Source of the DNA: Sulfitobacter undariae
GTDB taxonomy: Bacteria; Pseudomonadota; Alphaproteobacteria; Rhodobacterales; Rhodobacteraceae
Reading direction: 5' to 3'
DNA: 64,000 nt
NCBI RefSeq assembly: GCF_014196805.1
Contig: NZ_JACIEI010000014.1
Coordinates: 27,920 to 91,919 of the forward strand
The position numbers and the translations under genes were made by a program. Below are positions 7,979 through 17,770 of this stretch, one piece after another (within the stretch, counting starts at the first letter, position 1; each line of letters opens with the position of its first letter). The notes under the pieces are model-generated. The model did no database searches, was not told where the DNA came from, and saw nothing but the letters and a program-made list of their open reading frames with translations.

Positions 7979-8776
7979 TTATCCGATCTTACCGGTGATG
8001 TAGCTTTCGGTACGGCTGTCTTGTGGGTTGGTGAAAATTTGGTCTGTGTCGTTAAACTCAACCAGATTTCCGAGGTGGAAAAAGGCGGTTTTCTGGCTCA
8101 CCCGTGCAGCCTGCTGCATGGAGTGGGTCACGATCACAACCGAGTAGTCACGGCGCAATTCGTCGATCAACTCTTCGACTTGCGCTGTTGCAATAGGGTC
8201 GAGAGCTGAACAGGGTTCATCCATCAGCAGGATTTCAGGCTCTGTTGCGACAGCGCGCGCAATACACAAACGCTGCTGCTGACCACCAGAAAGACCCGTA
8301 CCGGGTTTATCAAGGCGGTCTTTTACCTCGTTCCAGATGGCACCGCGGCGCAAGGCTCTTTCAACGATCTCGTCAAGATCAGTTTTGGATTTTGCCAGCC
8401 CGTGGATACGTGGGCCATAGGCGATGTTATCATAGATTGACTTGGGGAAAGGGTTTGGTTTTTGGAAAACCATCCCAACCTGTGCGCGCAATTGAACAGG
8501 ATCGATTGATTTGTCGTTGATGTCTTGGCCATCCAATTCGATCTTGCCAGTCACACGGCAGATGTCGATCGTGTCATTCATGCGGTTCAAGCAGCGCAAG
8601 AAAGTAGACTTGCCGCAGCCCGATGGCCCGATGAAGGCGGTTACCGTTTTATCCGCGATATCCACGTTCACGTCTTTGATTGCGTGCGTGTCGCCATAAT
8701 GGACGTTTACATTGCGCGCAGTGATTTTTGTATCTGTCATCTTCACGTCCCGTTCAATTTTTCTCATATCGTTCAT
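7979..8776 (-). CDS. pstB: Phosphate ABC transporter ATP-binding protein PstB
   Basis: 265-residue ATPase energising high-affinity phosphate import. Walker A is GPSGCGKST at about residues 50-58, the signature is LSGGQQQR, and Walker B is [13 protein letters not shown]. The Cys in the Walker A and DEPCSALDP are typical of PstB. The start at 8776 is preceded by GAGG at a good distance (GAGGATATTAAA before the ATG); a longer frame would run into the pstA end. An internal ATG 12 codons later ([10 protein letters not shown]) is a possible alternative. It acts with PstA, PstC and PstS encoded just upstream. Confidence 0.95.
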   Translation of the reverse strand: MNDMRKIERDVKMTDTKITARNVNVHYGDTHAIKDVNVDIADKTVTAFIGPSGCGKSTFLRCLNRMNDTIDICRVTGKIELDGQDINDKSIDPVQLRAQVGMVFQKPNPFPKSIYDNIAYGPRIHGLAKSKTDLDEIVERALRRGAIWNEVKDRLDKPGTGLSGGQQQRLCIARAVATEPEILLMDEPCSALDPIATAQVEELIDELRRDYSVVIVTHSMQQAARVSQKTAFFHLGNLVEFNDTDQIFTNPQDSRTESYITGKIG

Positions 8777-8801
8777 TTTAATATCCTCTTTTGCGGAGCG
8801 C

Positions 8802-10103
8802 TTACCATTTGCGCTCAAACTTCTGGCGCAAGAAGATCGCGACTGCATTCATCATCACAAGGAAACCAAGCAGAACCAGGATGGCCGCAGAGGTCCGCGA
8901 AACAAAGCCGCGTTCGGGGCTATCCGCCCAGATGAAAATCTGGGTTGGCAATGCCGTGGAGCTATCAAACGGGCTGCTGGCTGCCGACGTGATAAAGGCA
9001 TTCATCCCGATCAGCAAAAGCGGCGCGGTTTCACCCAAAGCCTGGGCCAGACCAATGATTGTACCGGTAAGAATACCCGGCATGGCAAGAGGCAGAACAT
9101 GCTGGAAAACTACCTGCTGCTTTGAGGCGCCCAAACCAAGAGCCGCTTCGCGGATGGAGGGGGGAACCGCCTTGAGGGCTGCGCGGGTGGCAATGATGAT
9201 CGTCGGCATGGTCATCAGAGCAAGTGTCAGACCGCCGACAAAGGGTGCCGAGCGCGGTAATCCGAACCAGCCAATGAACACCGCAAGAGCAAGCAAACCG
9301 AACACAACAGAAGGCACAGCCGCGAGGTTGTTGATATTGACTTCGATGAAATCGCTCAGCTTGTTCTTTGGCGCGAATTCTTCCAGATAAATGGCCGAGC
9401 CTATGCCCAGTGGGAATGCGATCAAGAAACACGTCAGCAAGGCCCAGAACGATCCAACAAGAGCGCCCTTCAGGCCCGCCAGTTCAGGAAAGCGCGAGTC
9501 TGCGTTGGTGAACAAAGCAAGGTTGAAAGGTTTGGAAATTGCGCCCTGCTCTTTCAAGGCATCAAACCACACAATCTCATTGTCTTTCACACGGCGCAGC
9601 TGCTCTGGTGTTTCACGGTCAATCAGCCCTTTGTTCAACTGGTCAAATGTATCAGCAACAGGCACCTTCATGGTAATAGTTTTACCAATCAGTGAAGGGT
9701 CAGCAACAACAAGGTCACGCAGTTCAAACTGTGCACCGTTAGACAAAATCCCCTCAACTCCACGTTTGGTTGCCCTGTCATCCATATCAACGCCGGGCAG
9801 CATTTGCCCCAAAGAGGCCGCCAAAGCATCATCAAAGTTACCGCGTGGCAACCGCGCTGGTGTCACTTCTTCTGGGTCAACGAAGACTTCGAATGTTAAA
9901 TGCGTCTGCGTGAACGCATACCGGCCTGTGGACACAAGCGAGGACACCAGAATGAACAGCGTGACAAAGGCGATGGCGATTGCGCCAATCCCGATCCATT
10001 GCAAGCGCTTTTCTTTGCGGCGACGGCCCTTCAAAGAGGCCGCGACCAGTTCCTTTGAAGTGGGTTTGCGGGGGACGCCCGCACCATTGGAAATATCGGT
10101 CAT
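8802..10103 (-). CDS. pstA: Phosphate ABC transporter permease PstA
   Basis: 433 residues, longer than E. coli PstA (about 300) because of an N-terminal membrane segment plus a periplasmic stretch of roughly 150 residues before the transport domain. This extended form is common in alphaproteobacteria. The permease core has the [20 protein letters not shown] coupling motif that contacts PstB. It starts 10 bases after pstC ends. Forms the membrane channel together with PstC. Confidence 0.93.
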   Translation of the reverse strand: MTDISNGAGVPRKPTSKELVAASLKGRRRKEKRLQWIGIGAIAIAFVTLFILVSSLVSTGRYAFTQTHLTFEVFVDPEEVTPARLPRGNFDDALAASLGQMLPGVDMDDRATKRGVEGILSNGAQFELRDLVVADPSLIGKTITMKVPVADTFDQLNKGLIDRETPEQLRRVKDNEIVWFDALKEQGAISKPFNLALFTNADSRFPELAGLKGALVGSFWALLTCFLIAFPLGIGSAIYLEEFAPKNKLSDFIEVNINNLAAVPSVVFGLLALAVFIGWFGLPRSAPFVGGLTLALMTMPTIIIATRAALKAVPPSIREAALGLGASKQQVVFQHVLPLAMPGILTGTIIGLAQALGETAPLLLIGMNAFITSAASSPFDSSTALPTQIFIWADSPERGFVSRTSAAILVLLGFLVMMNAVAIFLRQKFERKW

Positions 10104-10113
10104 ATCCAGATCC

Positions 10114-11490
10114 TCAATCGTAGGCTTCGCGGTACTTACGCACGATGCGCAGCGCGAAAATGTTGATCAGTAGGGTGACAAGGAACAGCATCATACCAAG
10201 GGTAAATGCAGCCAGTGTCTTGGGGTTATCAAAGGAGGTATCACCGATCAGTAAGGTCACAATCTGAACAGTCACGGTTGTTACACTATCAAGCGGGTTG
10301 ATTGTCATTTTGGCCATCAGGCCCGCAGCCATGACCACAATCATGGTTTCACCAATTGCGCGGCTCACGGCCAGTAGAACACCCCCGACAATGCCGGGAA
10401 GAGCCGCAGGGAAAAGCACGTTGGTCATCATCTCGGCGCGGGTTGCCCCAAGGCCAAGCGCCCCTTCGCGCAATGTGTAAGGTACGGCAGACAACGCATC
10501 ATCCGCAAAAGAAGAGATGAACGGGATCAACATGATCCCCATCACACTACCCGCCGCAAGCGCCGTGTTTGGTGCCACATCCAGGCCAATAGATTGACCC
10601 AGACTGCGAAGGGCTGGGGCAACAACCAGAATGGCGAAGAAGCCGTAAACAATGGTCGGAACACCCGCGAGGATTTCCAGCATAGGTTTGATGACAGAAC
10701 GCAGTTTCTTTGGGGCAAATTCGTTCAAATAGATTGCCGAAAAGAGACCAACAGGCACCGCAACGATCAGCGCGATGAACGTGATGACCAATGTCCCAAG
10801 GAACACAGGCAGCCAGCCAAACGCGCCTTCAGCAGCAATCTGATCCGCGCGCAGCGGAATTTGCGGCTCCCAATTTGTGCCGAACAAGAATTCGGTGACT
10901 GGCACCGCATCAAAAAAGCGGAAGGTTTCATATGTCAGCGAGACAACGATACCGATTGTCGTAAAAATGGCGACGGTTGAGCAAAAGATCATCAGGCCCG
11001 TAACAATGCCCTCCACACCCTGACGGGCGCGAAATTGGGCAGAAACACGCGAGCGCGCAAATGCCATCAGGCCCAGCGCCATCAGCGCAACAGCAATGAC
11101 CAGCAACCACGCAGAGCGGCCTTGTATCGCAACATATTGGTCTGCTGCGGCAATCTTCCAATCTTCAGGCGTGCCAAATATCTGACCGCGAGAAATAGAT
11201 TTAATTTCAGCGAGAACCAACTGGGTACTGCCCGAGTCCAAACCGTCAAGAACACCGTCTTGTAGGCCGTTCATGACCATACGATCCATGACACTGCCTT
11301 GCAAAACCAGCCAAAGCAAAATGAAGGTCAGTACAGGCACAAGGATCAGCAAAGCTGAAAACAATCCGTGGTAGGTTGTCAGGGAATGAAGTTTGTTTCC
11401 GCCTTCGCGGATCGAACGTGCGGCAACGCGGTTGATTGCATAACCGACAATGACTGCAATAATGAGAAGGATAAAAGCGAGTGTGGTCAT
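10114..11490 (-). CDS. pstC: Phosphate ABC transporter permease PstC
   Basis: 458 residues, also an extended form with two N-terminal membrane spans, a periplasmic loop, and then the conserved permease core. The EGALGLGATRAEMM segment is the ATPase-contact motif, and EILAGVPTIVYGFFA is typical of PstC. It follows pstS after 70 bases that contain a strong hairpin (11506-11539), which should reduce pstCAB expression relative to pstS. Confidence 0.93.
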   Translation of the reverse strand: MTTLAFILLIIAVIVGYAINRVAARSIREGGNKLHSLTTYHGLFSALLILVPVLTFILLWLVLQGSVMDRMVMNGLQDGVLDGLDSGSTQLVLAEIKSISRGQIFGTPEDWKIAAADQYVAIQGRSAWLLVIAVALMALGLMAFARSRVSAQFRARQGVEGIVTGLMIFCSTVAIFTTIGIVVSLTYETFRFFDAVPVTEFLFGTNWEPQIPLRADQIAAEGAFGWLPVFLGTLVITFIALIVAVPVGLFSAIYLNEFAPKKLRSVIKPMLEILAGVPTIVYGFFAILVVAPALRSLGQSIGLDVAPNTALAAGSVMGIMLIPFISSFADDALSAVPYTLREGALGLGATRAEMMTNVLFPAALPGIVGGVLLAVSRAIGETMIVVMAAGLMAKMTINPLDSVTTVTVQIVTLLIGDTSFDNPKTLAAFTLGMMLFLVTLLINIFALRIVRKYREAYD

Positions 11491-11505
11491 GGGCGTGTAC
11501 TTTCC

Positions 11506-11539
11506 AAAAAATGCCCGGGGCGCAGATCTGCGCCCCGGG
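11506..11539 (-). terminator. Strong hairpin with T-run between pstS and pstC (partial terminator)
   Basis: A perfect 26-bp palindrome at 11514-11539 (13-bp arms, GC-rich, outer CCCGGGGCGC) is followed on the minus strand by CA and then six T (11506-11511). By form it is an intrinsic terminator inside the operon. It lies 22 bases after the pstS stop, so it can leave pstS in excess over the transporter genes and protect the pstS mRNA end. Confidence 0.8.
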
Positions 11540-11560
11540 TCATCAGTCCGGGTCAGGACT

Positions 11561-12598
11561 TTATTCGGGAGCTGTCATGGATTTGGCGTTCAGAACTGCA
11601 TCCTGAAGCTCGATGCGGCGCTCTTCGGCCAAGGCTACAAGACCACGTTCCGCCAAGTAACCGCCTGCTTCCAACGCATCATCCGACATGTATTCTTCGA
11701 TGAATTCGTTCAGGTTGGCGATCACACCGCGGTGTGCATTCTTAACGTAGAAGTACAGAGGACGTGACACGGGGTAGGATTTGTCAGCGATTGAGTCGAT
11801 CGTTGGCTCAACACCTTCAATTTTCACGCCTTTCAGCTTGTCCAGGTTCTCATACAAGAAAGAGTACCCAAAGATGCCCAAAGCATTTTTATCTGCTTCA
11901 AGACGCTGAACGATCAGGTTGTCGTTTTCGCCTGCTTCAACGAATGGTCCGTCTGTACGCATACGCGAACAGTTTTCTTTGACCCATTTGCTGTCAAAGC
12001 CACCTTCTTTTACATAGTCCAGCTCTTCACAGCCGCCATGTATCGCCAGTTCAACCCATGCGTCACGTGTACCGGATGTTGGGGGAGGGCCGTATGCAAG
12101 GATATCGATCGCTGGAAGATCAGCGTTGATTTCGTTCCATTTTTTATAAGGGTTATCAGCCCACTTGCCTTCAACAGGTACTTGCGCGGCCATTGCGAGG
12201 TAGATGTCGGCCAACGACAGGTCCCAGTCGAATTCATTGTCGCGCGAAACAACCAAGGACAGACCGTCAAAACCGATCAGCGCTTCGGTTACTTCTGTAA
12301 CGCCGTTTGCTTGGCACAGCTCATACTCGGAGGCTTTCATAGCGCGTGAAGCACCGGTGATGTCTGGATGCTGTTCGCCAACACCGCCGCAGAAGATTTT
12401 CATGCCGCCACCAGTGCCGGTGGATTCAACGATTGGCGATGGTGCGCCAGTGTTGTTTGCAAATTGCTCTGCAACAGCTTGGGTGTAAGGGAATACTGTG
12501 GACGATCCAACAATGCGGATTTCGTCACGTGCAGCAGCGACAGTGGCAGAAACGGCAACGAGGGCCAGTGCCGAAACGGAAAGGGTGCGAAGGGACAT
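11561..12598 (-). CDS. pstS: Phosphate-binding periplasmic protein PstS
   Basis: 345 residues with a signal peptide cleaved after about residue 23 (SATVAAARDE). The mature start IRIVGSSTVFPY and the later ATSGTRDAW-like segment (PPTSGTRDAWVEL) are the phosphate-contact loops of the PstS family. It captures phosphate in the periplasm and feeds PstCA. A candidate PhoB-binding Pho box lies 64-105 bases upstream of the start codon, and the start is preceded by AGGAGTTACT, a strong ribosome site. Confidence 0.95.
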   Translation of the reverse strand: MSLRTLSVSALALVAVSATVAAARDEIRIVGSSTVFPYTQAVAEQFANNTGAPSPIVESTGTGGGMKIFCGGVGEQHPDITGASRAMKASEYELCQANGVTEVTEALIGFDGLSLVVSRDNEFDWDLSLADIYLAMAAQVPVEGKWADNPYKKWNEINADLPAIDILAYGPPPTSGTRDAWVELAIHGGCEELDYVKEGGFDSKWVKENCSRMRTDGPFVEAGENDNLIVQRLEADKNALGIFGYSFLYENLDKLKGVKIEGVEPTIDSIADKSYPVSRPLYFYVKNAHRGVIANLNEFIEEYMSDDALEAGGYLAERGLVALAEERRIELQDAVLNAKSMTAPE

Positions 12599-12661
12599 AG
12601 TAACTCCTGATTAAACTTTTTGGGCCATAGCAGCAGACCCTGTGCACGGCCTACTGGGATT

Positions 12662-12703
12662 CTGTGACGCTTATGCAAAAGTTATGTTACGGTTTTGTGA
12701 CAG
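12662..12703 (-). promoter_or_regulatory. Candidate Pho box before pstS
   Basis: Read on the minus strand, four successive 11-base units occur: CTGTCACAAAA, CCGTAACATAA, CTTTTGCATAA and GCGTCACAG. The first and last match the known Pho-box half-site CTGTCAY closely, and the 11-base period is the PhoB-binding spacing. It begins 2 bases after the arsJ stop, so it occupies the only gap between the arsenate and phosphate operons. Position and period make PhoB control of pstS likely. Confidence 0.6.
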
Positions 12704-12704
12704 A

Positions 12705-13967
12705 TCAGGAGGACGCGGCTTTATCCCTAGGTTTCAGTTGTGCGGTCCCAAACCAACTGAATGCGATCATCAAAGCAGCGGCAGCCAGACAAAACGGCAG
12801 CCCTCCTATTTGATAGGTTAGCCCCGATAGAACTGTTCCCACCAAACGCCCCGCCGCATTGGCCATATAGTAAAATCCCACGTCCATTGTGACCCGCTTT
12901 GCATCGGTGAAGCTGAGGATCAGAAACGAATGCAGCGCAGAGTTCACGGCAAAAATACCGCCAAAAGCCAATAGCCCTAGAACAATAGTAACCGTGAGCG
13001 CGACAGAAGGTTCTGGCGTAAACCAAACCAAAGCAGCGAGAGTTGCAGGCACAAGGATCAGCACCCCCACCCATATCTTGGCCAGTGCCAAAATCTCTAC
13101 CTCACTGCGGGACGCAGCCCTGAGGATACGCGGCGCCCATCCTTGCACAATCCCATAAAGGATCGTCCAAACCGCCATAAAGGTGCCGATCATAAAGAAT
13201 GCTGCGCGGTTACCCTCTTCACTGCCATCCGACAAAACAGCGTAGAAATAGATGGGGATACCCACCACAAACCAAACATCACGCGCCCCAAACAGAAACA
13301 GCCGCGCGGCACTCAGCCAATTGATGTTGCGATTTTTCGAAAAGACTTCGGAAAACTTGGCGTCTTTACGCCCCACAGGCAGACCAGATGGCATCCCGAT
13401 CACCACAGCGACCAAGATGACAAATAGAATGGCCGCCATACTGAGCACTGAAGGCACAAAACCAAATGCCGCCAGCAAAACCGCCCCCAGCAAAAAGCCA
13501 CAGCCTTTGACTGCGTTTTTTGACCCCGTCAAAACCGCGACCCAGCGAAACAACCCGCCGCCCTCGGTTGGTGCTAGGATCTTCACCGCACTTTTGGAGC
13601 TCATCTTGGCCAAGTCCTTGGCCACACCCGATGCGCCTTGCACCAGCATCACAAAGACAACCGAGGCCGTGATCCCCCAACTTGGATCAAGCTGCGCCAA
13701 CGCCAGCAGCGCGACCACCTGCAAGGACAACCCAGCATACAGCGTCGCAGTCAGCCCGAACCGTGCGGCAATCCAGCCCGCAGACAGGTTGGTGATCACG
13801 CCCGCAATTTCATAAAGCACAAACAGGTAGGCCAATTGCACAGGTGAAAAGCCAAGCGTGTGAAAATGCAGCAGCACCAACATCCGCAGCGCGCCATCGG
13901 TCAACATAAACGCCCAATAGGCCGCTGTTACAGTGATATAGGCCGCAAATCCGTCAGGGCGTGTCAC
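12705..13967 (-). CDS. arsJ: Organoarsenical efflux MFS transporter ArsJ
   Basis: 420-residue major-facilitator protein with about 12 hydrophobic segments. The stretch [19 protein letters not shown] followed by TGSKNAVKG is characteristic of ArsJ. The characterised ArsJ exports 1-arseno-3-phosphoglycerate, the unstable product that glyceraldehyde-3-phosphate dehydrogenase makes when arsenate replaces phosphate. Its gene overlaps the upstream gapdh by four bases and is third in an arsRC-gapdh-arsJ operon, which is exactly the known genetic context. A general sugar or drug MFS protein is much less likely. Confidence 0.88.
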   Translation of the reverse strand: MTRPDGFAAYITVTAAYWAFMLTDGALRMLVLLHFHTLGFSPVQLAYLFVLYEIAGVITNLSAGWIAARFGLTATLYAGLSLQVVALLALAQLDPSWGITASVVFVMLVQGASGVAKDLAKMSSKSAVKILAPTEGGGLFRWVAVLTGSKNAVKGCGFLLGAVLLAAFGFVPSVLSMAAILFVILVAVVIGMPSGLPVGRKDAKFSEVFSKNRNINWLSAARLFLFGARDVWFVVGIPIYFYAVLSDGSEEGNRAAFFMIGTFMAVWTILYGIVQGWAPRILRAASRSEVEILALAKIWVGVLILVPATLAALVWFTPEPSVALTVTIVLGLLAFGGIFAVNSALHSFLILSFTDAKRVTMDVGFYYMANAAGRLVGTVLSGLTYQIGGLPFCLAAAALMIAFSWFGTAQLKPRDKAASS

Positions 13968-14962
13968 AGCTTGCCGCCCACCATAAGCGCGACATCCACA
14001 AGGCGGTGCGCATAGCCGTATTCATTATCATACCACGCATAGATTTTCACCTGCGTACCATTCACAACCATCGTTGAAGGCGCATCAATAATACTGCTGC
14101 GCGTATCATTGGTATAATCGGATGACACCAAAGGCCGCTCTTCATAGCCAAGGATGTTTTTCAACGACCCCTCAGCGGCGGCTTTGAACAGGCTGTTCAC
14201 CTCCTCAACCGTAGTTTCACGCGCCATCTCAAACACGCAATCGGTGATAGAGGCATTCAGCAAGGGCACCCGCACCGCATGGCCGTTCAACTTACCTTTC
14301 AATTCGGGATAAATCAGCGTGATCGCTGTGGCAGAGCCTGTTGTCGTCGGAATCAAGTTCGTCAAAGCCGACCGTGCACGCCGCAGGTCTTTGGCAGGGC
14401 GATCTACAATTGTTTGGGTATTGGTGACATCGTGAATTGTCGTTATCGACCCATGTTTAATGCCGATCCCCTCCAGCAGCACCTTCACAATTGGCGCAAG
14501 ACAGTTGGTGGTACAGCTTGCTGCTGTGATGATCTGATGTGTGTCGGGATCATAGGTTTCATCATTCACGCCGTAGACGATATTGGCAGTTGGCCCGTCC
14601 TTGACTGGAGCGGATACAATCACTTTTTTCACACCAGCGGCAAAATACGGGGCCAGTTTGGCTTGGGTTTTGAACGCCCCCGTGCAATCAATCACGACGT
14701 CCACACCTTCCAGTGGAAGCTGCGCCAGATCACGGGTGGCGACCACGGGAATACGCGTGCCGTCAATTGTGACGGACGTGTCATCTGACGAGAATTCCGC
14801 AGGCCAACGCCCATGGACGGAGTCGAATTCAAGCAAATGCGCATGCATCGCCGCATCCCCGACTGCGTCATTGATAAAGGCAACTTTTGCGCCTTTTTCT
14901 AACAAAGGGCGTAGGGCCAGTTTGCCCATGCGGCCAAGGCCGTTAATTGCATAAGTTGTCAT
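13964..14962 (-). CDS. Glyceraldehyde-3-phosphate dehydrogenase of the arsenate-resistance operon
   Basis: 332 residues with an N-terminal Rossmann motif (INGLGRMGK) and the catalytic Cys150 in SCTTNCLAP. The cofactor motif reads GLGRMG, not the GFGRIG of housekeeping enzymes. Being sandwiched with four-base overlaps between arsRC and arsJ, it probably serves detoxification: it joins arsenate to glyceraldehyde-3-phosphate to give 1-arseno-3-phosphoglycerate, which ArsJ then exports. A second, glycolytic GAPDH would be expected elsewhere in the genome. Confidence 0.92.
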   Translation of the reverse strand: MTTYAINGLGRMGKLALRPLLEKGAKVAFINDAVGDAAMHAHLLEFDSVHGRWPAEFSSDDTSVTIDGTRIPVVATRDLAQLPLEGVDVVIDCTGAFKTQAKLAPYFAAGVKKVIVSAPVKDGPTANIVYGVNDETYDPDTHQIITAASCTTNCLAPIVKVLLEGIGIKHGSITTIHDVTNTQTIVDRPAKDLRRARSALTNLIPTTTGSATAITLIYPELKGKLNGHAVRVPLLNASITDCVFEMARETTVEEVNSLFKAAAEGSLKNILGYEERPLVSSDYTNDTRSSIIDAPSTMVVNGTQVKIYAWYDNEYGYAHRLVDVALMVGGKL

Positions 14963-15810
14963 GGCGACACTCCTTGTTTGCCAGTATCTCTGCCGATCTC
15001 GTCGATTTCCAATTGCAACGCCCGACGCGACAGCGCCTCAAAAGGCAGCGTAGTGAATCTATTGATCCGGTTAGAAAGCACAGCATATGTTTGCTGAAAA
15101 GCCAGCCGTTTTTCTGCCTCTGACCCTACCACCTTTACCGGATCAGGCAGGCCCCAATGCCCCGACACGGGCTGCCCCGGCCAAAGCGGGCAATCCTCAT
15201 TTGCGGCAAGATCACAAACCGTAAAGACAAAATCCATTTGTGGCGCGTCGGCACCCTGGAATTCCTGTATATTTTTTGACCGTAACAGCGCCACTTCGTG
15301 ACCGTTGGATTTTAGCATCTCAACTGCATATGGGTTCAGTTCAGACCGCTGTGCCACACCCGCCGAATGGGCGGCAAACCTGTCGCCTGCCATATCACGC
15401 AAGATCGCCTCGGCGAAAACAGAACGTGCAGAATTGCCTGTGCAGACAAACAGCACGTTAAATTTATGATCCTCCGCGCAGGCACCCAACTGTGCCAGCG
15501 CGTTGAATTCAGGCGGGCAAAGATCAGCGCGCCCGCCACAACAATCCATGAAAATGCCCGACACAACATCGCGAGCGGCTTGCAGGTTGACGCAGTATAG
15601 CAACCGCGTGCCATCGCGCCGCTGCGTGATCAAACCAACTTGGGTCAGCGCCGAGAGGTAAACCGAAGCGGTGCTGGCCTTCAGGGTCAAAATATCTGCT
15701 ATTTCACCCGCAGGCAGTGCATCTGGGCAGCGCCGCATGAGCAATCGAAAAACCGCCATCCGCTGCGGGTGACTGAGGGTCGCAAGCCGATCTGTGAGTA
15801 TTAATTCCAT
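14959..15810 (-). CDS. ArsR-ArsC fusion: metalloid-responsive repressor joined to low-molecular-weight phosphatase-type arsenate reductase
   Basis: 283 residues with two domains. Residues 1-80 are an ArsR-type winged helix ([16 protein letters not shown], then [11 protein letters not shown]). Residues 116-255 are an LMW protein-tyrosine-phosphatase-like domain with P-loop VCTGNSARS (Cys123) and the LPDP loop, the fold of thioredoxin-coupled ArsC. Between them lie Cys90, Cys91 and Cys98, which could bind As(III); that is inference. A fused sensor and reductase at the head of the operon ties expression to reduction of arsenate. A perfect inverted repeat directly before the start codon is a likely operator. 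Confidence 0.88.
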   Translation of the reverse strand: MELILTDRLATLSHPQRMAVFRLLMRRCPDALPAGEIADILTLKASTASVYLSALTQVGLITQRRDGTRLLYCVNLQAARDVVSGIFMDCCGGRADLCPPEFNALAQLGACAEDHKFNVLFVCTGNSARSVFAEAILRDMAGDRFAAHSAGVAQRSELNPYAVEMLKSNGHEVALLRSKNIQEFQGADAPQMDFVFTVCDLAANEDCPLWPGQPVSGHWGLPDPVKVVGSEAEKRLAFQQTYAVLSNRINRFTTLPFEALSRRALQLEIDEIGRDTGKQGVSP

Positions 15811-15829
15811 ATTTCATGAATAATGAAAT
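15811..15829 (-). promoter_or_regulatory. Probable ArsR operator
   Basis: ATTTCAT and ATGAAAT are exact inverted arms separated by five bases, immediately before the arsRC start codon. ArsR-family repressors bind such AT-rich 7-5-7 or similar dyads over their own promoters. The site is also downstream of phnM, in the 47-base gap between the phn and ars operons. Confidence 0.5.
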
Positions 15830-15857
15830 TAGATCAGATTCGTCAACCCAAATCACT

Positions 15858-17051
15858 TCACCCCACCCGCGCTCCTTTGCTCCAGACGCCACGGATCAAC
15901 GGTGTTTTCCCATGCAGCCTGACCCGCAGCAGATCGCCTCGTTTGCCTGCCTTCACCTGCCCACGGTCCTTCAGGCCACCCGCCTTGGCCGGATTATGGG
16001 TGACACAGGCAATTGCGCGTGGCAAATCCTGCCAGACATCCGCCAGCGCAAATGCAGAAAGCAACAGCGCCGCTGGAACGTAATCGGACGACACGATATC
16101 CAGCAAGTCTGCTTTTGCCAGTTCCAAGGCAGACACATTGCCCGAATGTGACCCGCCACGAATGATATTTGGTGCCCCCATCATCACCGATATACCACGC
16201 TCACGGCAGGCTTGCGCTGCCTCAACCGTTGTCGGAAATTCGCCAAACCGCACCCCGTTGACGAGCGAGGTTTGAACCTGCTCTGCGGTGGTATCATCAT
16301 GGCTCGCCAGCACAGCCCCGTATCGGGCCGCCTCGGCCACCGCGCCCGCCTCGTGACGTGCGCCATTTTTACGGTGCAGTTCCTTGAGGTTGGCAACGTG
16401 CTCGTCAAATTCCGCGTCGTTCAGGCCGCGTTTCTTTGCAACATAGGTCTTAAGCGCACTCAAATCGCGGAATTGGCGCTGGCCTGGTGTGTGGTCCATC
16501 AGGCTGACGATGCCCACGCGGTCTTCTGGCCCAAAAAGCGCCATCTCCTCCAGCAAAGTCTCCGAGCAGATTTCAGCACGCAAATGCAAAAAATGGCTGA
16601 TCCGAAACAATCCAGCGGCACGCGCCTCTAGAAGTTCATTCGCTAAATTACGGGCATAGGCATCATAACGTGCTTTGCCACCGTGAATGGAGCCGACGCG
16701 CAGCGCATCAAATACCGTGGTGATCCCCGTTGAAGCCAACTCTCCATCATGCGCAATCAACGCTGCCAGATGTGGCCAATCGACTTCTGGTCGCGGCTCG
16801 ATGTGACGCTCCAGATTATCTGTATGCAGCTCCACCAGACCCGGCAGCACATAATCGCCCTCACAATCAACCGCACCCGTTGGGACGTAATCGCCCTCAA
16901 CGATTTCAGTGATCACGCCGTCAATAGCGGTCACGCGGCCATACATGACACGATCAGGTAAAACGATCTGCGCATTCGCAAGGCAGACGTTGCCAGACAT
17001 GTCAGTGTCATCTACGTCGGCCTCAGGGTTCGCGGCAAAATGGGAACTCAT
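15858..17051 (-). CDS. phnM: PhnM, alpha-D-ribose 1-methylphosphonate 5-triphosphate diphosphatase
   Basis: Amidohydrolase-fold enzyme of the C-P lyase pathway; it releases pyrophosphate from the ribosyl triphosphate phosphonate intermediate. The metal-binding motif is ELHTDNLERH in the N-terminal third, and the C-terminal region ends with the NPAKAGGLKDRGQVKAGKRG segment typical of the superfamily. I chose the ATG at 17051 (397 residues, MSSHFAANPE); a start at 17000 (MSGNVCLANA) aligns better with E. coli PhnM. Last gene of the phn operon on this strand. About 160 bases separate it from phnN. Confidence 0.9.
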   Translation of the reverse strand: MSSHFAANPEADVDDTDMSGNVCLANAQIVLPDRVMYGRVTAIDGVITEIVEGDYVPTGAVDCEGDYVLPGLVELHTDNLERHIEPRPEVDWPHLAALIAHDGELASTGITTVFDALRVGSIHGGKARYDAYARNLANELLEARAAGLFRISHFLHLRAEICSETLLEEMALFGPEDRVGIVSLMDHTPGQRQFRDLSALKTYVAKKRGLNDAEFDEHVANLKELHRKNGARHEAGAVAEAARYGAVLASHDDTTAEQVQTSLVNGVRFGEFPTTVEAAQACRERGISVMMGAPNIIRGGSHSGNVSALELAKADLLDIVSSDYVPAALLLSAFALADVWQDLPRAIACVTHNPAKAGGLKDRGQVKAGKRGDLLRVRLHGKTPLIRGVWSKGARVG

Positions 17052-17209
17052 GTTATATACTCGCTTCGTAATAGGTTTTGTAATGCATGACAGCCCGCGA
17101 TTTCGGATCTGGCCTGTGGGGGCGGCAGCAAACATCGCCCCGCCATAGACCCACTTCACGACAGTTCCATGACAACACTTGAAATTCAGGTTGAACTTTG
17201 ACGAACCGC

Positions 17210-17770
17210 TTAATGCGCTCCACAGGTCACCTCCTGTGTGCGCAACGCCTCAACCGCCGCCAAAACAGTGTCATCCAATGCCCCGTCATTTGAAACGGAA
17301 ATGACATTCAATCCAGCAGGCAACGGTTTCACAGCCTGCAACAACCGCTTTTCGATCTCAGCCGTTGTTTCACGCCCCCTGCCCGACAGACGTGCCGCCA
17401 GCGTTTGCGCAGATGCGGTAATCTGCAACACGATAAGAGTGGGAAACGCCTGTGATGCCTCGATCAGAACGCCACGCGATAGGTTTGCAAGGCAGGTGGC
17501 ACCCTTTTGCACATCAGCCTGTGCAGTGACAGGCACACCGTAAAGCAAATCATGTGCCCCCCAATGAAGGCAAAATGCGCCTTGCTTTACCATGACGCGA
17601 AAGACATCGGGGCTGACTGCATCAAAATCCTCCCCGCCCAATTCTGCTGCGCGGGTGATTGTCCTACGTACCAGATTGATGTCGGGCATCGCGGCGCAAA
17701 TACCTGCCATCACGCTGTCTTTGCCAACACCCGAGGGGCCGACGACAGCAATAAGGCGCCCCCCGCTCAT
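17210..17770 (-). CDS. phnN: PhnN, ribose 1,5-bisphosphate phosphokinase
   Basis: 186 residues with a guanylate-kinase-like fold; Walker A is VVGPSGVGKDS at about residues 9-19. It phosphorylates ribose 1,5-bisphosphate to PRPP, the last step that recycles the ribose used by C-P lyase. The gene overlaps phnL by four bases (ATGA). Length and motif match the family well. Confidence 0.92.
   Translation of the reverse strand: MSGGRLIAVVGPSGVGKDSVMAGICAAMPDINLVRRTITRAAELGGEDFDAVSPDVFRVMVKQGAFCLHWGAHDLLYGVPVTAQADVQKGATCLANLSRGVLIEASQAFPTLIVLQITASAQTLAARLSGRGRETTAEIEKRLLQAVKPLPAGLNVISVSNDGALDDTVLAAVEALRTQEVTCGAH

Noticed and set aside
7203..8003. 266-codon plus-strand frame opposite phoU
   Set aside because: phoU has both conserved repeats and fits the operon; the antisense frame has no motif or ribosome site.
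9391..10173. 260-codon plus-strand frame opposite pstA
   Set aside because: Antisense to a clear permease gene; composition is that of a reverse-complemented membrane protein.
13964..14962. GAPDH as the housekeeping glycolytic enzyme
   Set aside because: Overlaps with arsRC and arsJ and the altered cofactor motif point to the arsenate-detoxification enzyme.
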